Counted from the first letter of the stretch, positions 18,325 to 27,886 are shown. The stretch is DNA of 64,000 nucleotides from Actinomycetes bacterium (GCA_947383695.1 OX376642.1:1-64000), one strand, 5' to 3'. The notes: generated from the letters alone by a model not told the origin. Made by a program: numbers and translations.

Positions 18325-19511
18325 TGAAGATTCGAGCTTTAATCGCATTAGCAATCTTTGCTTCGCTGCTTTCCTTTGCCAAGTTTAGCCATTGCGAAAA
18401 CAGCGGCTGGGCAATGCCAGATCAGTACATTCACGCCTGCTATAGCGATCTTCCATCACTGTTTGAAGCTCGTGGGCTTAGTACTAATCAATGGCCGTAC
18501 GCAAGTGCAGATAACAGTGTTGAGTATCCAGTTTTAACCGGTCTTGTTATGTATGCAACCTCATTTGGTGCAAACTCCCCTGCAACTTATTTCAATATCA
18601 ATATCTTCTTTTTAATTCTGTTATTGATTGCGACGGTATTAATTGTCAGAAAAATTCGACCAGAGTTTGCTTATCTGGTTCCAGTTGCTCCCGCAATGAT
18701 CGCTTCCCTTTTTATTAATTGGGATCTGTGGGCGATTGCAACGATGATGTTGGCGATTTATTGGTTTGATCGCAAGCAATATTTGAATAGCGCCTTGTTG
18801 CTCGGCGTTTCGATTTCAACAAAGTTTTTACCAATCTTCTTACTGATTCCAATTGTTTTCATTTTTTGGCGAGATGGCAAAATCAAAGAAGCAATCAAAT
18901 ACTGCGCGACTACCTTTGGTATCTGGATTCTAATCAACGCACCATTTGCAATTACAACCCCAACCGGTTGGTGGCGTTTCTACAAACTCAATTTGGAACG
19001 TGGACCCGACTGGGGATCGATCTGGTTAGCACTGCAACAACTTGGAGTTAACCTAACTAATCTCAACTGGCTTTCAATCCTCTTATTACTCATTGCATTA
19101 ACTGCAATTGCTGTCCTGCTCTTTGAATTACAGTACACACCAACCCTTGCATCAGTTTCATTCTTTGTAATCGCTTCAGTAATGCTGGCGAGCAAGGTGT
19201 ACTCACCACAATATGTTTTATGGTTAACACCTCTTGCGGTAATCGCCTTAACAAATACAAAAGATCTGCATGCATTCTGGGTATGGCAAGCAACTGAGGT
19301 TATGTATCACGTAGCAATCTGGCAACACATCGCACAGGTCACCGATGCAAAGTTTGGCCTCGGCCCAACCCCGTACGCGATCCTGACCTTGCTCCGAATC
19401 GGGGGCACGATCTACCTGATGGCGATCCTGGCCCGCCGGGCGTTGCAGGCTCGAAATACGCACAGCAAGCTGCTCGATTTACTATTTGAGGGCTCCAAGC
19501 CTTACCCTTAA
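18324..19511 (+). CDS. GT87-type membrane mannosyltransferase-like protein (DUF2029)
   Basis: 395 aa with about ten hydrophobic segments and an acidic, substrate-facing first loop, the pattern of the polyprenyl-phosphomannose-dependent GT-C enzymes of actinobacteria. It corresponds by position to Mycobacterium Rv0051, directly after ponA1. It probably adds mannose or another sugar to an envelope lipid or glycan on the outer face. One-base overlap with the PBP gene implies co-expression. The last 170 nt are strikingly GC-rich (40 of 60 in 19381-19440) compared with the rest of the gene. Confidence 0.8.
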   Translation: MKIRALIALAIFASLLSFAKFSHCENSGWAMPDQYIHACYSDLPSLFEARGLSTNQWPYASADNSVEYPVLTGLVMYATSFGANSPATYFNINIFFLILLLIATVLIVRKIRPEFAYLVPVAPAMIASLFINWDLWAIATMMLAIYWFDRKQYLNSALLLGVSISTKFLPIFLLIPIVFIFWRDGKIKEAIKYCATTFGIWILINAPFAITTPTGWWRFYKLNLERGPDWGSIWLALQQLGVNLTNLNWLSILLLLIALTAIAVLLFELQYTPTLASVSFFVIASVMLASKVYSPQYVLWLTPLAVIALTNTKDLHAFWVWQATEVMYHVAIWQHIAQVTDAKFGLGPTPYAILTLLRIGGTIYLMAILARRALQARNTHSKLLDLLFEGSKPYP

Positions 19512-19513
19512 CC

Positions 19514-19537
19514 CCCACCAAAGCTCGCTTTGTTGGG
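19514..19537 (+). terminator. Hairpin after the PBP/GT87 operon
   Basis: CCCACCAAAG and CTTTGTTGGG form a 10-bp stem with one mismatch around a CTCG loop, 3 nt after the GT87 stop. No T-run follows, so termination is possible but not proven; it separates the wall operon from rpsF. Confidence 0.5.
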
Positions 19538-19553
19538 AATTTAACCCTCCTGT

Positions 19554-19568
19554 CACGGAAATACCGTG
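19554..19568 (+). promoter_or_regulatory. Hairpin in the rpsF 5' leader
   Basis: CACGG-AAATA-CCGTG, 33 nt before the rpsF ATG and just ahead of its GAGGAGG ribosome binding site. Many bacteria regulate this operon by S6:S18 binding to an rpsF leader hairpin with a CCG element. Assignment here is tentative. Confidence 0.3.
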
Positions 19569-19601
19569 GCCGTCTTAGTCCAGAGGAGGTCGGGTTAACA
19601 C

Positions 19602-19889
19602 ATGCGTCATTATGAACTTATGGTCATTCTTGATCCAGAACTAGAAGAACGCACAGTCACACCAAGCCTAGAAACATACTTGAAGATCATCAAAGACTCA
19701 GGTGGAACAGTCAACAAGCTCGACTTGTGGGGCCGTCGCCGTATGTCTTTTGAAATTCAGAAAAAAGGCGAAGGTATCTACGCAGTAATCGATATGAACT
19801 GCGAACCAGCAGCGATTAAGGAATTAGATCGCCAGCTTAATTTGAACGAATCAGTGTTACGCACAAAGGCAATGCGTCTAGACGCATAA
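19602..19889 (+). CDS. rpsF: 30S ribosomal protein S6
   Basis: 95 aa with the S6 start [16 protein letters not shown] and the conserved [18 protein letters not shown] segment. It pairs with S18 in the 30S platform. Strong ribosome binding site (GAGGAGG) upstream. First gene of the rpsF-ssb-rpsR-rplI operon, conserved in most bacteria. Confidence 0.97.
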   Translation: MRHYELMVILDPELEERTVTPSLETYLKIIKDSGGTVNKLDLWGRRRMSFEIQKKGEGIYAVIDMNCEPAAIKELDRQLNLNESVLRTKAMRLDA

Positions 19890-19945
19890 TCTTTTTGCAT
19901 ACATGATGCTTGGACTCCACGAGTAGATAGAGAAGAGGAAATAAA

Positions 19946-20449
19946 ATGGCAGCAGGAGATACAACAATCACAATGATCGGCAACTTAGTTGACGATCCAG
20001 AGCTTCGTTTCACACCATCAGGTGCGGCCGTTGCAAAGTTTCGCGTTGCATCAACACCACGCTATTTAGATAAGCAAACCAATGAATGGAAAGATGGCGA
20101 GAGCCTTTTCCTTCAGTGTCAGATCTGGCGTCAAGCAGCTGAAAACGTTGCAGAGTCACTGACAAAAGGAATGCGCGTCATCCTTTCTGGTCGTCTTAAG
20201 CAACGTTCATATGAAACTAAAGAGGGCGAAAAGCGCACCGTCTTTGAGGTAGAAGTAGATGAAGTCGGTCCATCACTACGCAATGCAACAGCGAAGGTCA
20301 CAAAGGCCCAGCGTGCAGGCGGAGCTGGCGGATACTCTGCACCAGCTGCAGCGGATTCATTTAATGAAGACCCATGGGCAGCAGCATCATCCTCTGCGCC
20401 AGCAGGTGGTGGATGGGGAACATCCACAACTGACGAGCCACCGTTCTAA
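19946..20449 (+). CDS. ssb: Single-stranded DNA-binding protein
   Basis: 167 aa. An OB fold (about residues 5-108: [20 protein letters not shown], then [20 protein letters not shown]) is followed by a Gly/Ala/Ser-rich flexible linker. The acidic C-terminal tip DEPPF is present; it recruits replication and repair partners. GAGGAAATAAA precedes the ATG. Confidence 0.97.
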   Translation: MAAGDTTITMIGNLVDDPELRFTPSGAAVAKFRVASTPRYLDKQTNEWKDGESLFLQCQIWRQAAENVAESLTKGMRVILSGRLKQRSYETKEGEKRTVFEVEVDEVGPSLRNATAKVTKAQRAGGAGGYSAPAAADSFNEDPWAAASSSAPAGGGWGTSTTDEPPF

Positions 20450-20516
20450 AACCTAATTAATCAACCGTCCATCCATTCCTAGTTCACACGACTAGGGCCC
20501 GAAAAGGAGCACCATA

Positions 20517-20804
20517 ATGGGAGCAAGAAATAACAAGGCTCTACGCGAGCCTAAGAATAAGAATGCAAAAGCTGCAGCCTTAAACAAGAAGTTTAAGAAG
20601 AAGCCTTGCAGCTTCTGCCAGCAGAAGGTCACATTTATCGATTACAAAGATATTGCAACCCTTCGCAAGTACATTTCAGATCGCGGCAAGATCCGCGCTC
20701 GCCGCGTTACAGGTGCATGCACACAGCACCAGCGTTCAATCGCAACAGCGGTAAAGAACAGCCGTGAAGTAGCACTACTTCCTTACACATCATCAGCGCG
20801 ATAA
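20517..20804 (+). CDS. rpsR: 30S ribosomal protein S18 (zinc-binding type)
   Basis: 95 aa. The core S18 ([26 protein letters not shown]) has CSFC near residues 31-34 and a further Cys and His (ACTQHQ), the C+ zinc-binding form rather than the zinc-free form made under zinc limitation. A lysine-rich N-terminal extension of about 28 residues precedes the core, longer than the usual 75-85 aa protein. AAAAGGAG ribosome binding site. Confidence 0.95.
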   Translation: MGARNNKALREPKNKNAKAAALNKKFKKKPCSFCQQKVTFIDYKDIATLRKYISDRGKIRARRVTGACTQHQRSIATAVKNSREVALLPYTSSAR

Positions 20805-20816
20805 GGGGATCTGACA

Positions 20817-21266
20817 ATGAAACTAATCCTTACTCGTGAAGTTGCAGGCCTAGGCACTGCAGGAGATGTTGTAACTGTTAAAGATGGATTCGCTCGCAAC
20901 TTCTTGTTGCCACGCGGAAACGCAATCGCTTGGTCACAAGGCGGAGAAAAGCAGATCGAAAGCATTCGTCGCGCGCGTTCAGCACGTGAAGTTCGCGATA
21001 TCGATCACGCCAAGGAGATCAAGGCAAAGCTTGAAGGTGCAACAGTTGTTGCTAAGGCAAAGGTTGGCGCTAAGGGCGCACTCTTTGGTTCAGTAACTGA
21101 CAAAGATGTTGCAGCAGCGATCAAGGCAGCAACTGGTCTAGATATCGATCGTCACACGATCGCTACTAAGGGCCACATCAAGAAGCTTGGTAGCCACGAT
21201 GTAAAGATCTCTCTAGGTCACAACGTTGTTGCAAAGGTTTCAGTAAGCGTTGTGGCTGACAAGTAA
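20817..21266 (+). CDS. rplI: 50S ribosomal protein L9
   Basis: 149 aa with the L9 signature GLGTAGDVVTVKDGFARNFLLPRG at the N terminus, a long connecting helix rich in charged residues, and a C-terminal domain (GLDIDRHTIATKGHIKKLGSH). 12 nt after rpsR. It ends the operon at the strong terminator at 21283. Confidence 0.97.
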   Translation: MKLILTREVAGLGTAGDVVTVKDGFARNFLLPRGNAIAWSQGGEKQIESIRRARSAREVRDIDHAKEIKAKLEGATVVAKAKVGAKGALFGSVTDKDVAAAIKAATGLDIDRHTIATKGHIKKLGSHDVKISLGHNVVAKVSVSVVADK

Positions 21267-21282
21267 TCAATAAAATTAAAGG

Positions 21283-21309
21283 GCCCGTCGCGTATGCGGC
21301 GGGCTTTTT
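21283..21309 (+). terminator. Rho-independent terminator of rpsF-ssb-rpsR-rplI
   Basis: GCCCGTCGC / GCGGCGGGC, a 9-bp stem with one G-U pair and a GTAT loop, followed by TTTTTATTT. It is the clearest intrinsic terminator in the window. Confidence 0.9.
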
Positions 21310-21362
21310 ATTTGTCTGGTCGTGTCGTTGCAATCGGATTAATAACCCTTGAGACTTTACCC

Positions 21363-22712
21363 ATGAAGAAGTCCCTACTCGCGCTCTCCTTGATTTTCGC
21401 ACTCCTTGCTCCAATCAGCGCGACCGCGGCAACCAAAACTGGAACAAGCTGCAAGAAAGCGGGACAAACTTCAACCTATGCGGGCAAGAAGTACACCTGC
21501 GTAAAGAGCGGCAAGAAACTTGTGTGGAACAAAGGTGTACCCGTTGCTAAGCCAACTCCGGTTGCAACACCAACTCCAACCCCAACACCGGTCACAACAC
21601 CAACACCTACGCCCACACCAACCCCAACACTTCCTTCAGATTTAAGTACCCGAAGTGAGATCACACCAATTTCAGGGTTGAGTGATTTAGCTATATGTAA
21701 AACCTCGGATGTAACTACCAGAAGCAGCGGTTCAAACGGCTTTCCACGCCCTGAAGGCTCTCTGTATGGGAAGGTCAACCCCAAGATCCTATTTCTTCCT
21801 TTAAGTTTTTCAGACACCCCAGCATTTTCAGATACAGATTTAAGTCGCATGCAATCAGTCCTCAATGATGTACAAGAGTTTTACAAAAGAACATCATATG
21901 GATCTGTAAATTTAAGTTTTGAAATCCCAGAGAAATCAAAGTGGCTTTCAATTGAAAAAACAGCTGAGTCATATGGATTAACAAATCCACGCCCTCAACA
22001 AAACAATACCGACGCCCTAAAAGAGATTCTTACTAAAGTTGACCCATCAATTAATTTCGATCTTTATGACGGTGTCATTATTGAAACCGCACGTTATCCC
22101 GGAAATGGTGTGGGCCAAGCTTTCTTAGGACAAAGATTTCCAACCCGCAATGGAACAGCGAAAGGTGTTTCATTAGAGACCGCATATGCAGCTGGAAGTT
22201 TTCAAACTCTAGCTCACGAACTCGGACATACATTGTTTGGGCTAGAGGATTTATATGTATTTCTCAATGATCAGCGGCCATCAGTTCCTGGGGGGCCAAA
22301 CCCAGCAGGGTCGTGGGACATGATGAGTAACTCTTCACGAGAATTTTTTGGGTGGAGCAAACTCCTCAATGGTTGGTTCGAGAGTAATCAGGTTCGATGC
22401 CTAACCAAGCAAAGTTCAACGACACACTATTTAGAAAGCTTGGAAAGTTTAGGCAAAGAACCAAAACTTGTTCTGATCAATCTTCAAGAGGGCGTAACAA
22501 TTGGCGTAGAAGTTCGCCAACGAAGTATCTACATTCCTCGTGGTGTCCTGGTCTATAAAGTGGATTCGCGAATCAATCACGGCGATGGTCCAATCACAGC
22601 TCAAAGCGATTTACTTTCAGAAGGTAAGTCACTCGATATCGATGGTTGGCGAATCTCTGCTGTGGTGGAAGGTGTCGATGGAATGTTGGTTAAGGTTGAA
22701 AAATTAGGTTGA
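21363..22712 (+). CDS. Secreted M6-like zinc metalloprotease
   Basis: 449 aa from the ATG at 21363. Order: Sec signal peptide (1-23), a small module with two Cys (about 28-55: CKKAGQTSTYAGKKYTC then GKKLVW), a Thr-Pro repeat linker (about 60-95), then a catalytic domain. The zinc motif HELGHTLFGLED is at H285-E286-H289, with the third ligand expected at D296. A second signature, WDMMSNSS, follows, as in M6/immune-inhibitor-A-like proteases (the Met-turn). It is likely an exported peptidase acting at or near the cell surface. It interrupts the otherwise conserved rplI-dnaB neighbourhood and has no partner genes. Confidence 0.82.
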   Translation: MKKSLLALSLIFALLAPISATAATKTGTSCKKAGQTSTYAGKKYTCVKSGKKLVWNKGVPVAKPTPVATPTPTPTPVTTPTPTPTPTPTLPSDLSTRSEITPISGLSDLAICKTSDVTTRSSGSNGFPRPEGSLYGKVNPKILFLPLSFSDTPAFSDTDLSRMQSVLNDVQEFYKRTSYGSVNLSFEIPEKSKWLSIEKTAESYGLTNPRPQQNNTDALKEILTKVDPSINFDLYDGVIIETARYPGNGVGQAFLGQRFPTRNGTAKGVSLETAYAAGSFQTLAHELGHTLFGLEDLYVFLNDQRPSVPGGPNPAGSWDMMSNSSREFFGWSKLLNGWFESNQVRCLTKQSSTTHYLESLESLGKEPKLVLINLQEGVTIGVEVRQRSIYIPRGVLVYKVDSRINHGDGPITAQSDLLSEGKSLDIDGWRISAVVEGVDGMLVKVEKLG

Positions 22713-22818
22713 TCTCACAATGTGGTATCTCGAAAATTACTTTGCTCCACAGGGCTGTGTGCATGGATATCGCCTCTGACCTGCACCTTTGAACCAACTG
22801 AGAGCAACCACCCACAGT

Positions 22819-22893
22819 TATACACATTGCATCCACCGTGATGTACACAGGAAAAGAGGGTTATCCACCTACTTATACACAGGATTGTGCACA
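22819..22893. other. Second DnaA-box cluster upstream of dnaB
   Basis: Within 75 bp on the + strand: TTATACACA at 22819-22827, TTATCCACC at 22861-22869, TTATACACA at 22873-22881, plus TTGTGCACA at 22885-22893. TTATACACA fits the TTATNCACA consensus. The cluster lies in the 274-base gap before dnaB. It could regulate dnaB, titrate DnaA or act in initiation. Confidence 0.65.
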
Positions 22894-22986
22894 GGGCCGG
22901 AGCTGGATCCTCGCGTGCGATAGGGGTTAGCACCTAGGTTACGCACCAGGTCAACAGGGCTATTTGTCAGTCCTATAAGGGAGGTT

Positions 22987-24441
22987 ATGAGCGTGAGCAT
23001 CGCCGAACTTCCCAATAACCGCCCCCGTGATCCCAACATTAACTCAGTTGGTGCCGAGTTTGAGCGCACACCACCACAGGATTTAATCGCTGAACAATCT
23101 GTTCTCGGTGGAATGTTGTTATCTAAGGATGCAATTGCAGATGTTATTGAAATTATTCGCGATCGCGATTTTTATCGCCCCGCACATGAATTAATTTACG
23201 ATGCAATTATTGATTTGTATGGCCGCGGAGAACCTGCAGATGCTGTAACAGTTTCAGCAGAGCTTTCAAAGCGTGGCGATATCGCACGTGCAGGTGGTGC
23301 ACCATATTTGCACACATTGATTTCATCAGTACCAACAGCTGCTAACGCTGGTTACTATGCAAAGATTGTTCGCGAACACGCGATCATGCGCCGCTTAGTT
23401 GAAGCTGGAACAAAGATTGTTCAATACGGTTACACAACTGAAGGTGAAGTCGATGAGATGGTCGACCTTGCACAAGCTGAGGTGTACGCAGTTACCGAAC
23501 GTCGTTCCTCTGAAGATTATGTTCAACTATCAACGTTGTTGCCACAAGCACTTGATGAGATCGAAGCAATCTCAAAGGGAATTGGTGTTGAAGGCGTTAA
23601 GACTGGATTTAAAGATCTTGATCAATTAACGCATGGTCTACATCCAGGAAACATGATTATTTTGGCTGCACGTCCTGCGATGGGTAAGTCAACACTCGGT
23701 TTGGATATTGCACGACATGCTTCAATTCATGATGGACAAACATCAGTTATCTTCTCTCTAGAAATGTCAAAGAGTGAAATCACAATGCGTATGTTGTCCG
23801 CTGAAGCTCGTGTTGGTTTGAACAATATTCGTTCCGGATCTTTATCTGATGACGAATGGTCACGTCTTGCACGACGCATGGGTGAAATTTCAGAGGCGCC
23901 ATTGTTTATCGATGACTCTCCCAACCTTTCTATGATGGAGATCCGTGCAAAGGCACGTCGTCTAAAGCAGCGCCATGATCTAAAACTTATTGTTATCGAT
24001 TACCTGCAGTTGATGTCCAGCGGTAAAAAGGTTGAAAACCGCCAGCAGGAAGTATCTGAGTTCTCTCGTCAGCTGAAGTTGATGGCAAAGGAGCTCAACA
24101 TCCCTGTTATCGCTATCTCACAGCTCAACCGTGGACCTGAGCAACGTACAGATAAGAAGCCGATGCTTTCCGATCTTCGTGAATCTGGTTCTATCGAGCA
24201 GGATGCTGACGTTGTTATCTTGTTACACCGTGATGATATGTATGACTCACAAAACAGAACCGGCGAAGCGGATTTAATTGTTGCTAAGCACCGTAATGGA
24301 CCAACGAGAACAATTACAGTCTCTGCGCAGCTTCACTACGCACGGTTCTACGACATGCCACAGAACCCAGGTGGCGGACAAGACTGGACGCAACAACGCG
24401 AATCTACAAACACACCACCGGAAGATAACTTCGGCGCTTAA
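22987..24441 (+). CDS. dnaB: Replicative DNA helicase DnaB
   Basis: 484 aa. N-terminal primase-interaction domain (DLIAEQSVLGGMLLSKDAI) and C-terminal RecA-like ATPase with Walker A ARPAMGKSTLG, Walker B LIVIDYLQLM and SQLNRGPEQRTDKKP with ESGSIEQDADVV. It unwinds the fork as a hexameric ring. No intein, unlike some mycobacterial dnaB genes. GGGAGG precedes the ATG; a GTG two codons later is a possible alternative. Its stop shares TTAA (24438-24441) with the convergent EamA gene. Confidence 0.97.
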   Translation: MSVSIAELPNNRPRDPNINSVGAEFERTPPQDLIAEQSVLGGMLLSKDAIADVIEIIRDRDFYRPAHELIYDAIIDLYGRGEPADAVTVSAELSKRGDIARAGGAPYLHTLISSVPTAANAGYYAKIVREHAIMRRLVEAGTKIVQYGYTTEGEVDEMVDLAQAEVYAVTERRSSEDYVQLSTLLPQALDEIEAISKGIGVEGVKTGFKDLDQLTHGLHPGNMIILAARPAMGKSTLGLDIARHASIHDGQTSVIFSLEMSKSEITMRMLSAEARVGLNNIRSGSLSDDEWSRLARRMGEISEAPLFIDDSPNLSMMEIRAKARRLKQRHDLKLIVIDYLQLMSSGKKVENRQQEVSEFSRQLKLMAKELNIPVIAISQLNRGPEQRTDKKPMLSDLRESGSIEQDADVVILLHRDDMYDSQNRTGEADLIVAKHRNGPTRTITVSAQLHYARFYDMPQNPGGGQDWTQQRESTNTPPEDNFGA

Positions 24442-25358
24442 GCAGCTACAGATCGTGCGCGATCTGCGATGTAAATTCCCACCAACACAATCGCTGCACC
24501 AACAAGTTGAATTCCATTCCAACTTTGTTGCAACCAAATCCATGCAAAGACTCCAGCAAGAACTGGTTCAAGCATTCCGATCACACTAGATGTCGACGCG
24601 GATAACAATCGCAATCCGCCGATAACAAAAAGGTAAGGAACAATCGTTCCCATTGTGATGATCCACAAAATCAAAACCCAACCCGGCAAGGTATTTCCGG
24701 CAAAGACACCTTGCAGATCCATATCAGTTGTGAAAACCTCAAATGGAAACTCCCAGACCGGCATCGAAGAAACCCAAGCAAGAGATGCCATACCAAGCCC
24801 CCACACAGTTAGCGATAAGGCTGATCTGTTGGTTCCAAAGTTCTTACCAATTAAAAAGTATGCGGTTAATGCAAAGGCGCTAAAGAGCGCACCCAACAAT
24901 CCAATGAGATCAAAGCTCAAACCATTCCAGACCTGTGCCAGCAGAATTAAACCGAGCAAGGACAATGCGATCGCACCCCACATTGAAGCGGGCACAAATG
25001 ATTTGCGCACATACTTAATCCAGAGCGCAATCCAAATCGGTGCGGTGAATTCGACGATCAGCACCAGACTGAGCGGCACCCCACGCTGGATTCCGAGGAA
25101 ATAACCAGCCTGTACCGCTGCAAAACCAATGATTCCGTAGGCGGCAAGCATGGGGATCAGCTTCTTTGGAGCCTTTAAAGAGTGACGATCAATAACCAGA
25201 GTTATCGCCAACAAAATGAAAAATGCACCGATAGATCGCACCTGTGCTAAACGAAATGGCGAGATATGGTCTAAAACGATTGTTGAGATGACCCCGTTAA
25301 AGGAGAAAACCAACGCTCCCATAACAAGGTAAAACTCCCCGCGGTGCTTTGTAAGCAT
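24438..25358 (-). CDS. EamA/DMT-family transporter
   Basis: 306 aa with ten hydrophobic segments arranged as two EamA repeats; each repeat ends in a conserved pattern (GVPLSLVLIVEFTAPIWIALW; SASTSSVIGMLEPVLAGVFAW). Likely an exporter of amino acids or related metabolites, in the RhtA style. Stop-to-stop 4-nt overlap with dnaB. Confidence 0.87.
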   Translation of the reverse strand: MLTKHRGEFYLVMGALVFSFNGVISTIVLDHISPFRLAQVRSIGAFFILLAITLVIDRHSLKAPKKLIPMLAAYGIIGFAAVQAGYFLGIQRGVPLSLVLIVEFTAPIWIALWIKYVRKSFVPASMWGAIALSLLGLILLAQVWNGLSFDLIGLLGALFSAFALTAYFLIGKNFGTNRSALSLTVWGLGMASLAWVSSMPVWEFPFEVFTTDMDLQGVFAGNTLPGWVLILWIITMGTIVPYLFVIGGLRLLSASTSSVIGMLEPVLAGVFAWIWLQQSWNGIQLVGAAIVLVGIYIADRARSVAA

Positions 25359-25364
25359 TAGGGA

Positions 25365-25370
25365 AGGTTA
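25365..25370 (-). promoter_or_regulatory. Leaderless-type -10 element of the EamA gene
   Basis: TAACCT (minus strand) ends 6 nt before the ATG; no ribosome binding site is seen. Confidence 0.5.
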
Positions 25371-25399
25371 CCTCACAAAGTTAGAAAGCAGATTCAGGC

Positions 25400-27223
25400 C
25401 TAAAACGCAGATTCAGGTAAATCCATGATTGATCCATCAGTTCCTTCTACGATCTTACGATCTGCGGTGATATGAGGCAGATTGTTGTGAACGAAGAACT
25501 TAGCTGCTGCAATCTTTCCTGTGTAGAAATCTGTGTCCTTACCAGCGTTAGGTAGCTTCTCTGCAGCGATATCTGCCTGACGTAGCAACAACCATGAAGT
25601 GATGATGTCGCCAACAGCCATTAAGCAGCGTGAAGAGTTAAGACCAACCTTGTAGATATTAACTGGATCTGTTTGTGAATCCATTGCATGTCCAACAAGA
25701 ACAGCAACAATGCCATTCAAATCGCCAAGTGCCTTAAGCAGCATCTGCTTTTCATCAGCATGTGCGCCACCAGCTTCAGCAAACTTCTGAATCTCTTTGC
25801 CGAGTAGACCAAGTGCACGTCCACCATCCTTCACAACCTTACGGAAGAAGAAATCCAAACCTTGAATCGCAGTTGTACCTTCATACAAGGTATCGATCTT
25901 TGCATCACGAACATACTGTTCTAGTGGCCAATCGCGAGTAAAGCCCGCACCACCAAATGTTTGTAATGATTCTGTTCCAAGTAGTGTCCAAGACTTTTCA
26001 GATCCGTAACCCTTAACAACTGGAAGCAAGAGATCATTTAACTTTTCCATATCCTCGGCGCGCTCTTTATCGCCAGCTTGGATTGCAAGTTCAATCTCAT
26101 CCTGAATCGATGCGGTGTACAGAACAAGTGCACGCATTCCCTCGCTATAAGACTTCTGAACCATCAGCGAACGACGCACATCTGGGTGCTTAATAATGGT
26201 GACACGAGGCGAAGCCTTGTCATTCATTACCTTCATATCGCCACCCTGAATACGCTCCTTGGCATATGCCAATGCCTGCATGTAACCAGCAGAAAGTGTT
26301 GCAATCGCCTTTGTTCCCACCATCATGCGAGCAAACTCGATGACCTTAAACATTTGCGCAATACCTTCATGCACTTCACCTAGCAAATAACCAACAGCAG
26401 GCTCTTTCTCGCCGAGGTTCACTTCGCAGGTTGCAGAAACATTCAGACCCATCTTGTCTTCAAGCTGAGTTACATAAACACCGTTGCGCTTACCCATCTC
26501 GCCAGTTTCAATATCAAACATGAACTTAGGAATTAAAAATAGTGATAGACCCTTTGTTCCTGGTCCGCCACCTTCGCGACGAGCCAAGACAAAGTGAACG
26601 ACGTTGTCGTAGAAATCAGCATCACCTGATGTGATGTAACGCTTTGTTCCGGTGATGTGCCATGTTCCATCTGGTTGTTGAACAGCCTTGGTACGTCCTG
26701 CACCAACATCTGAACCTGCATCAGGTTCTGTTAGCTGCATCGTTGCACCCCAGTGCTTTTCAACCATGTGCTTTGCAATCTTCTTCTGTTCATCTGTTCC
26801 AAGAACATAAGCAACCTGAGCAAATGCATAACCAGATGCATAAATGTGAATTGCAGGGTTTGAACCCAACACCATTTCAGCGATCGCCCAACGAACAGAT
26901 GGAGGAATCTTCATTCCACCTAAATCAACTGGTGCATCAACGCGCCACCATTCGCCATCTACATATGCCTTGTATGACTTCTTAAAACTTTCAGGCAGTG
27001 TGACATTTCCAGTTTCTTTGTTGAGAATCGCACCGACGCGATCTCCTTCAACAAAAGATGCTGCAAGATCGTTTTCACATAAACGCTTAACCTCTTCAAG
27101 CATTCCCATTGATGTATCGCGATCAACTTCACCGTATGGAGCTACGCCCATAACTTTGTCGCGACCCAAAAGGTCAAAGAGGCAGAATTCAATGTCACGC
27201 AGATTCGCTTTGTAATGGCTCAT
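25400..27223 (-). CDS. Acyl-CoA dehydrogenase (FadE type)
   Basis: 607-residue flavoenzyme, longer than the 380-aa classic form because of a C-terminal acyl-CoA_dh_C-like domain (about 470-600). The FAD/substrate loop MQLTEPDAGSDVGAGRTKA and GTKRYITSGDADF are clear. The catalytic-base region DTLYEGTTAIQG is near residue 444. It oxidises an acyl-CoA to the enoyl-CoA and hands electrons to ETF. The EtfD-like oxidoreductase at 31613 is the probable route from ETF to the respiratory chain. CACTAT stands 6 nt before the ATG, a weak -10. Confidence 0.9.
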   Translation of the reverse strand: MSHYKANLRDIEFCLFDLLGRDKVMGVAPYGEVDRDTSMGMLEEVKRLCENDLAASFVEGDRVGAILNKETGNVTLPESFKKSYKAYVDGEWWRVDAPVDLGGMKIPPSVRWAIAEMVLGSNPAIHIYASGYAFAQVAYVLGTDEQKKIAKHMVEKHWGATMQLTEPDAGSDVGAGRTKAVQQPDGTWHITGTKRYITSGDADFYDNVVHFVLARREGGGPGTKGLSLFLIPKFMFDIETGEMGKRNGVYVTQLEDKMGLNVSATCEVNLGEKEPAVGYLLGEVHEGIAQMFKVIEFARMMVGTKAIATLSAGYMQALAYAKERIQGGDMKVMNDKASPRVTIIKHPDVRRSLMVQKSYSEGMRALVLYTASIQDEIELAIQAGDKERAEDMEKLNDLLLPVVKGYGSEKSWTLLGTESLQTFGGAGFTRDWPLEQYVRDAKIDTLYEGTTAIQGLDFFFRKVVKDGGRALGLLGKEIQKFAEAGGAHADEKQMLLKALGDLNGIVAVLVGHAMDSQTDPVNIYKVGLNSSRCLMAVGDIITSWLLLRQADIAAEKLPNAGKDTDFYTGKIAAAKFFVHNNLPHITADRKIVEGTDGSIMDLPESAF

Positions 27224-27295
27224 GGGTAAATAGTGCTACCCACCAGTAACTTACGCAACCCTATTTGAGCGTGAGTTTTAAGGGGTCGGCTCGTA

Positions 27296-27301
27296 TAGGC
27301 T
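27296..27301 (+). promoter_or_regulatory. Leaderless-type -10 element of dcd
   Basis: TAGGCT ends 6 nt before the GTG of dcd. A 7-bp inverted repeat GCGTGAG/CTCACGC (27269-27275, 27300-27306) brackets this promoter and could be an operator. Confidence 0.5.
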
Positions 27302-27307
27302 CACGCC

Positions 27308-27886
27308 GTGTTACTTAGCGATCGCGATATCCGCGCAGAGATAGCAGCTGGCCGAGTCGGCTGCGAGCCCTTCCATGAGGCGATGATCCAGCCATCATCT
27401 GTAGATGTTCGCTTGGACAAGTTCTTCCGTGTTTTTGAAAACCATAAGTACAGCGTCATCGATCCATCAATTGAACAACCAGAGCTAACCCGCGAGGTTG
27501 TTGCCGAAGGTGAAGAACCATTTATCTTGCACCCAGGCGAATTTGTTTTGGCCAGCACCTATGAGGTCATCACACTTCCTGATGACATCGCAGGACGTTT
27601 AGAAGGAAAGTCTTCACTCGGCCGCCTTGGTTTGCTGACACACAGCACCGCAGGCTTTATCGATCCAGGGTTTAGCGGACACATCACCCTTGAGCTCTCC
27701 AACGTTGCCAACCTTCCAGTCAAACTATTTGCTGGAATGAAGATCGGCCAACTCTGTCTCATCAAACTCTCATCTCCCGCTGAGCATCCTTACGGCAGCG
27801 AGAAGTACGGTTCACGGTACCAAGGACAGCGCGGACCAACTCCAAGCCGTTCATTCTTAAACTTCCACCGATCCAAGATTAACTAG
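27308..27886 (+). CDS. dcd: dCTP deaminase
   Basis: 192 aa, start [12 protein letters not shown] (GTG). Conserved core [26 protein letters not shown] and ITLELSN, where the Glu is the catalytic acid, and a C-terminal nucleotide lid [16 protein letters not shown]. In mycobacteria the homologue (Rv0321) is bifunctional, deaminating dCTP and hydrolysing the dUTP to dUMP; the same is likely here. It supplies dUMP for thymidylate synthesis. No clear operon partners. Confidence 0.95.
   Translation: MLLSDRDIRAEIAAGRVGCEPFHEAMIQPSSVDVRLDKFFRVFENHKYSVIDPSIEQPELTREVVAEGEEPFILHPGEFVLASTYEVITLPDDIAGRLEGKSSLGRLGLLTHSTAGFIDPGFSGHITLELSNVANLPVKLFAGMKIGQLCLIKLSSPAEHPYGSEKYGSRYQGQRGPTPSRSFLNFHRSKIN

Noticed and set aside
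21556-21633. CCAACACC-type repeat as a microsatellite or CRISPR-like array
   Set aside because: It encodes the Thr-Pro linker of the metalloprotease; no spacer-repeat order.
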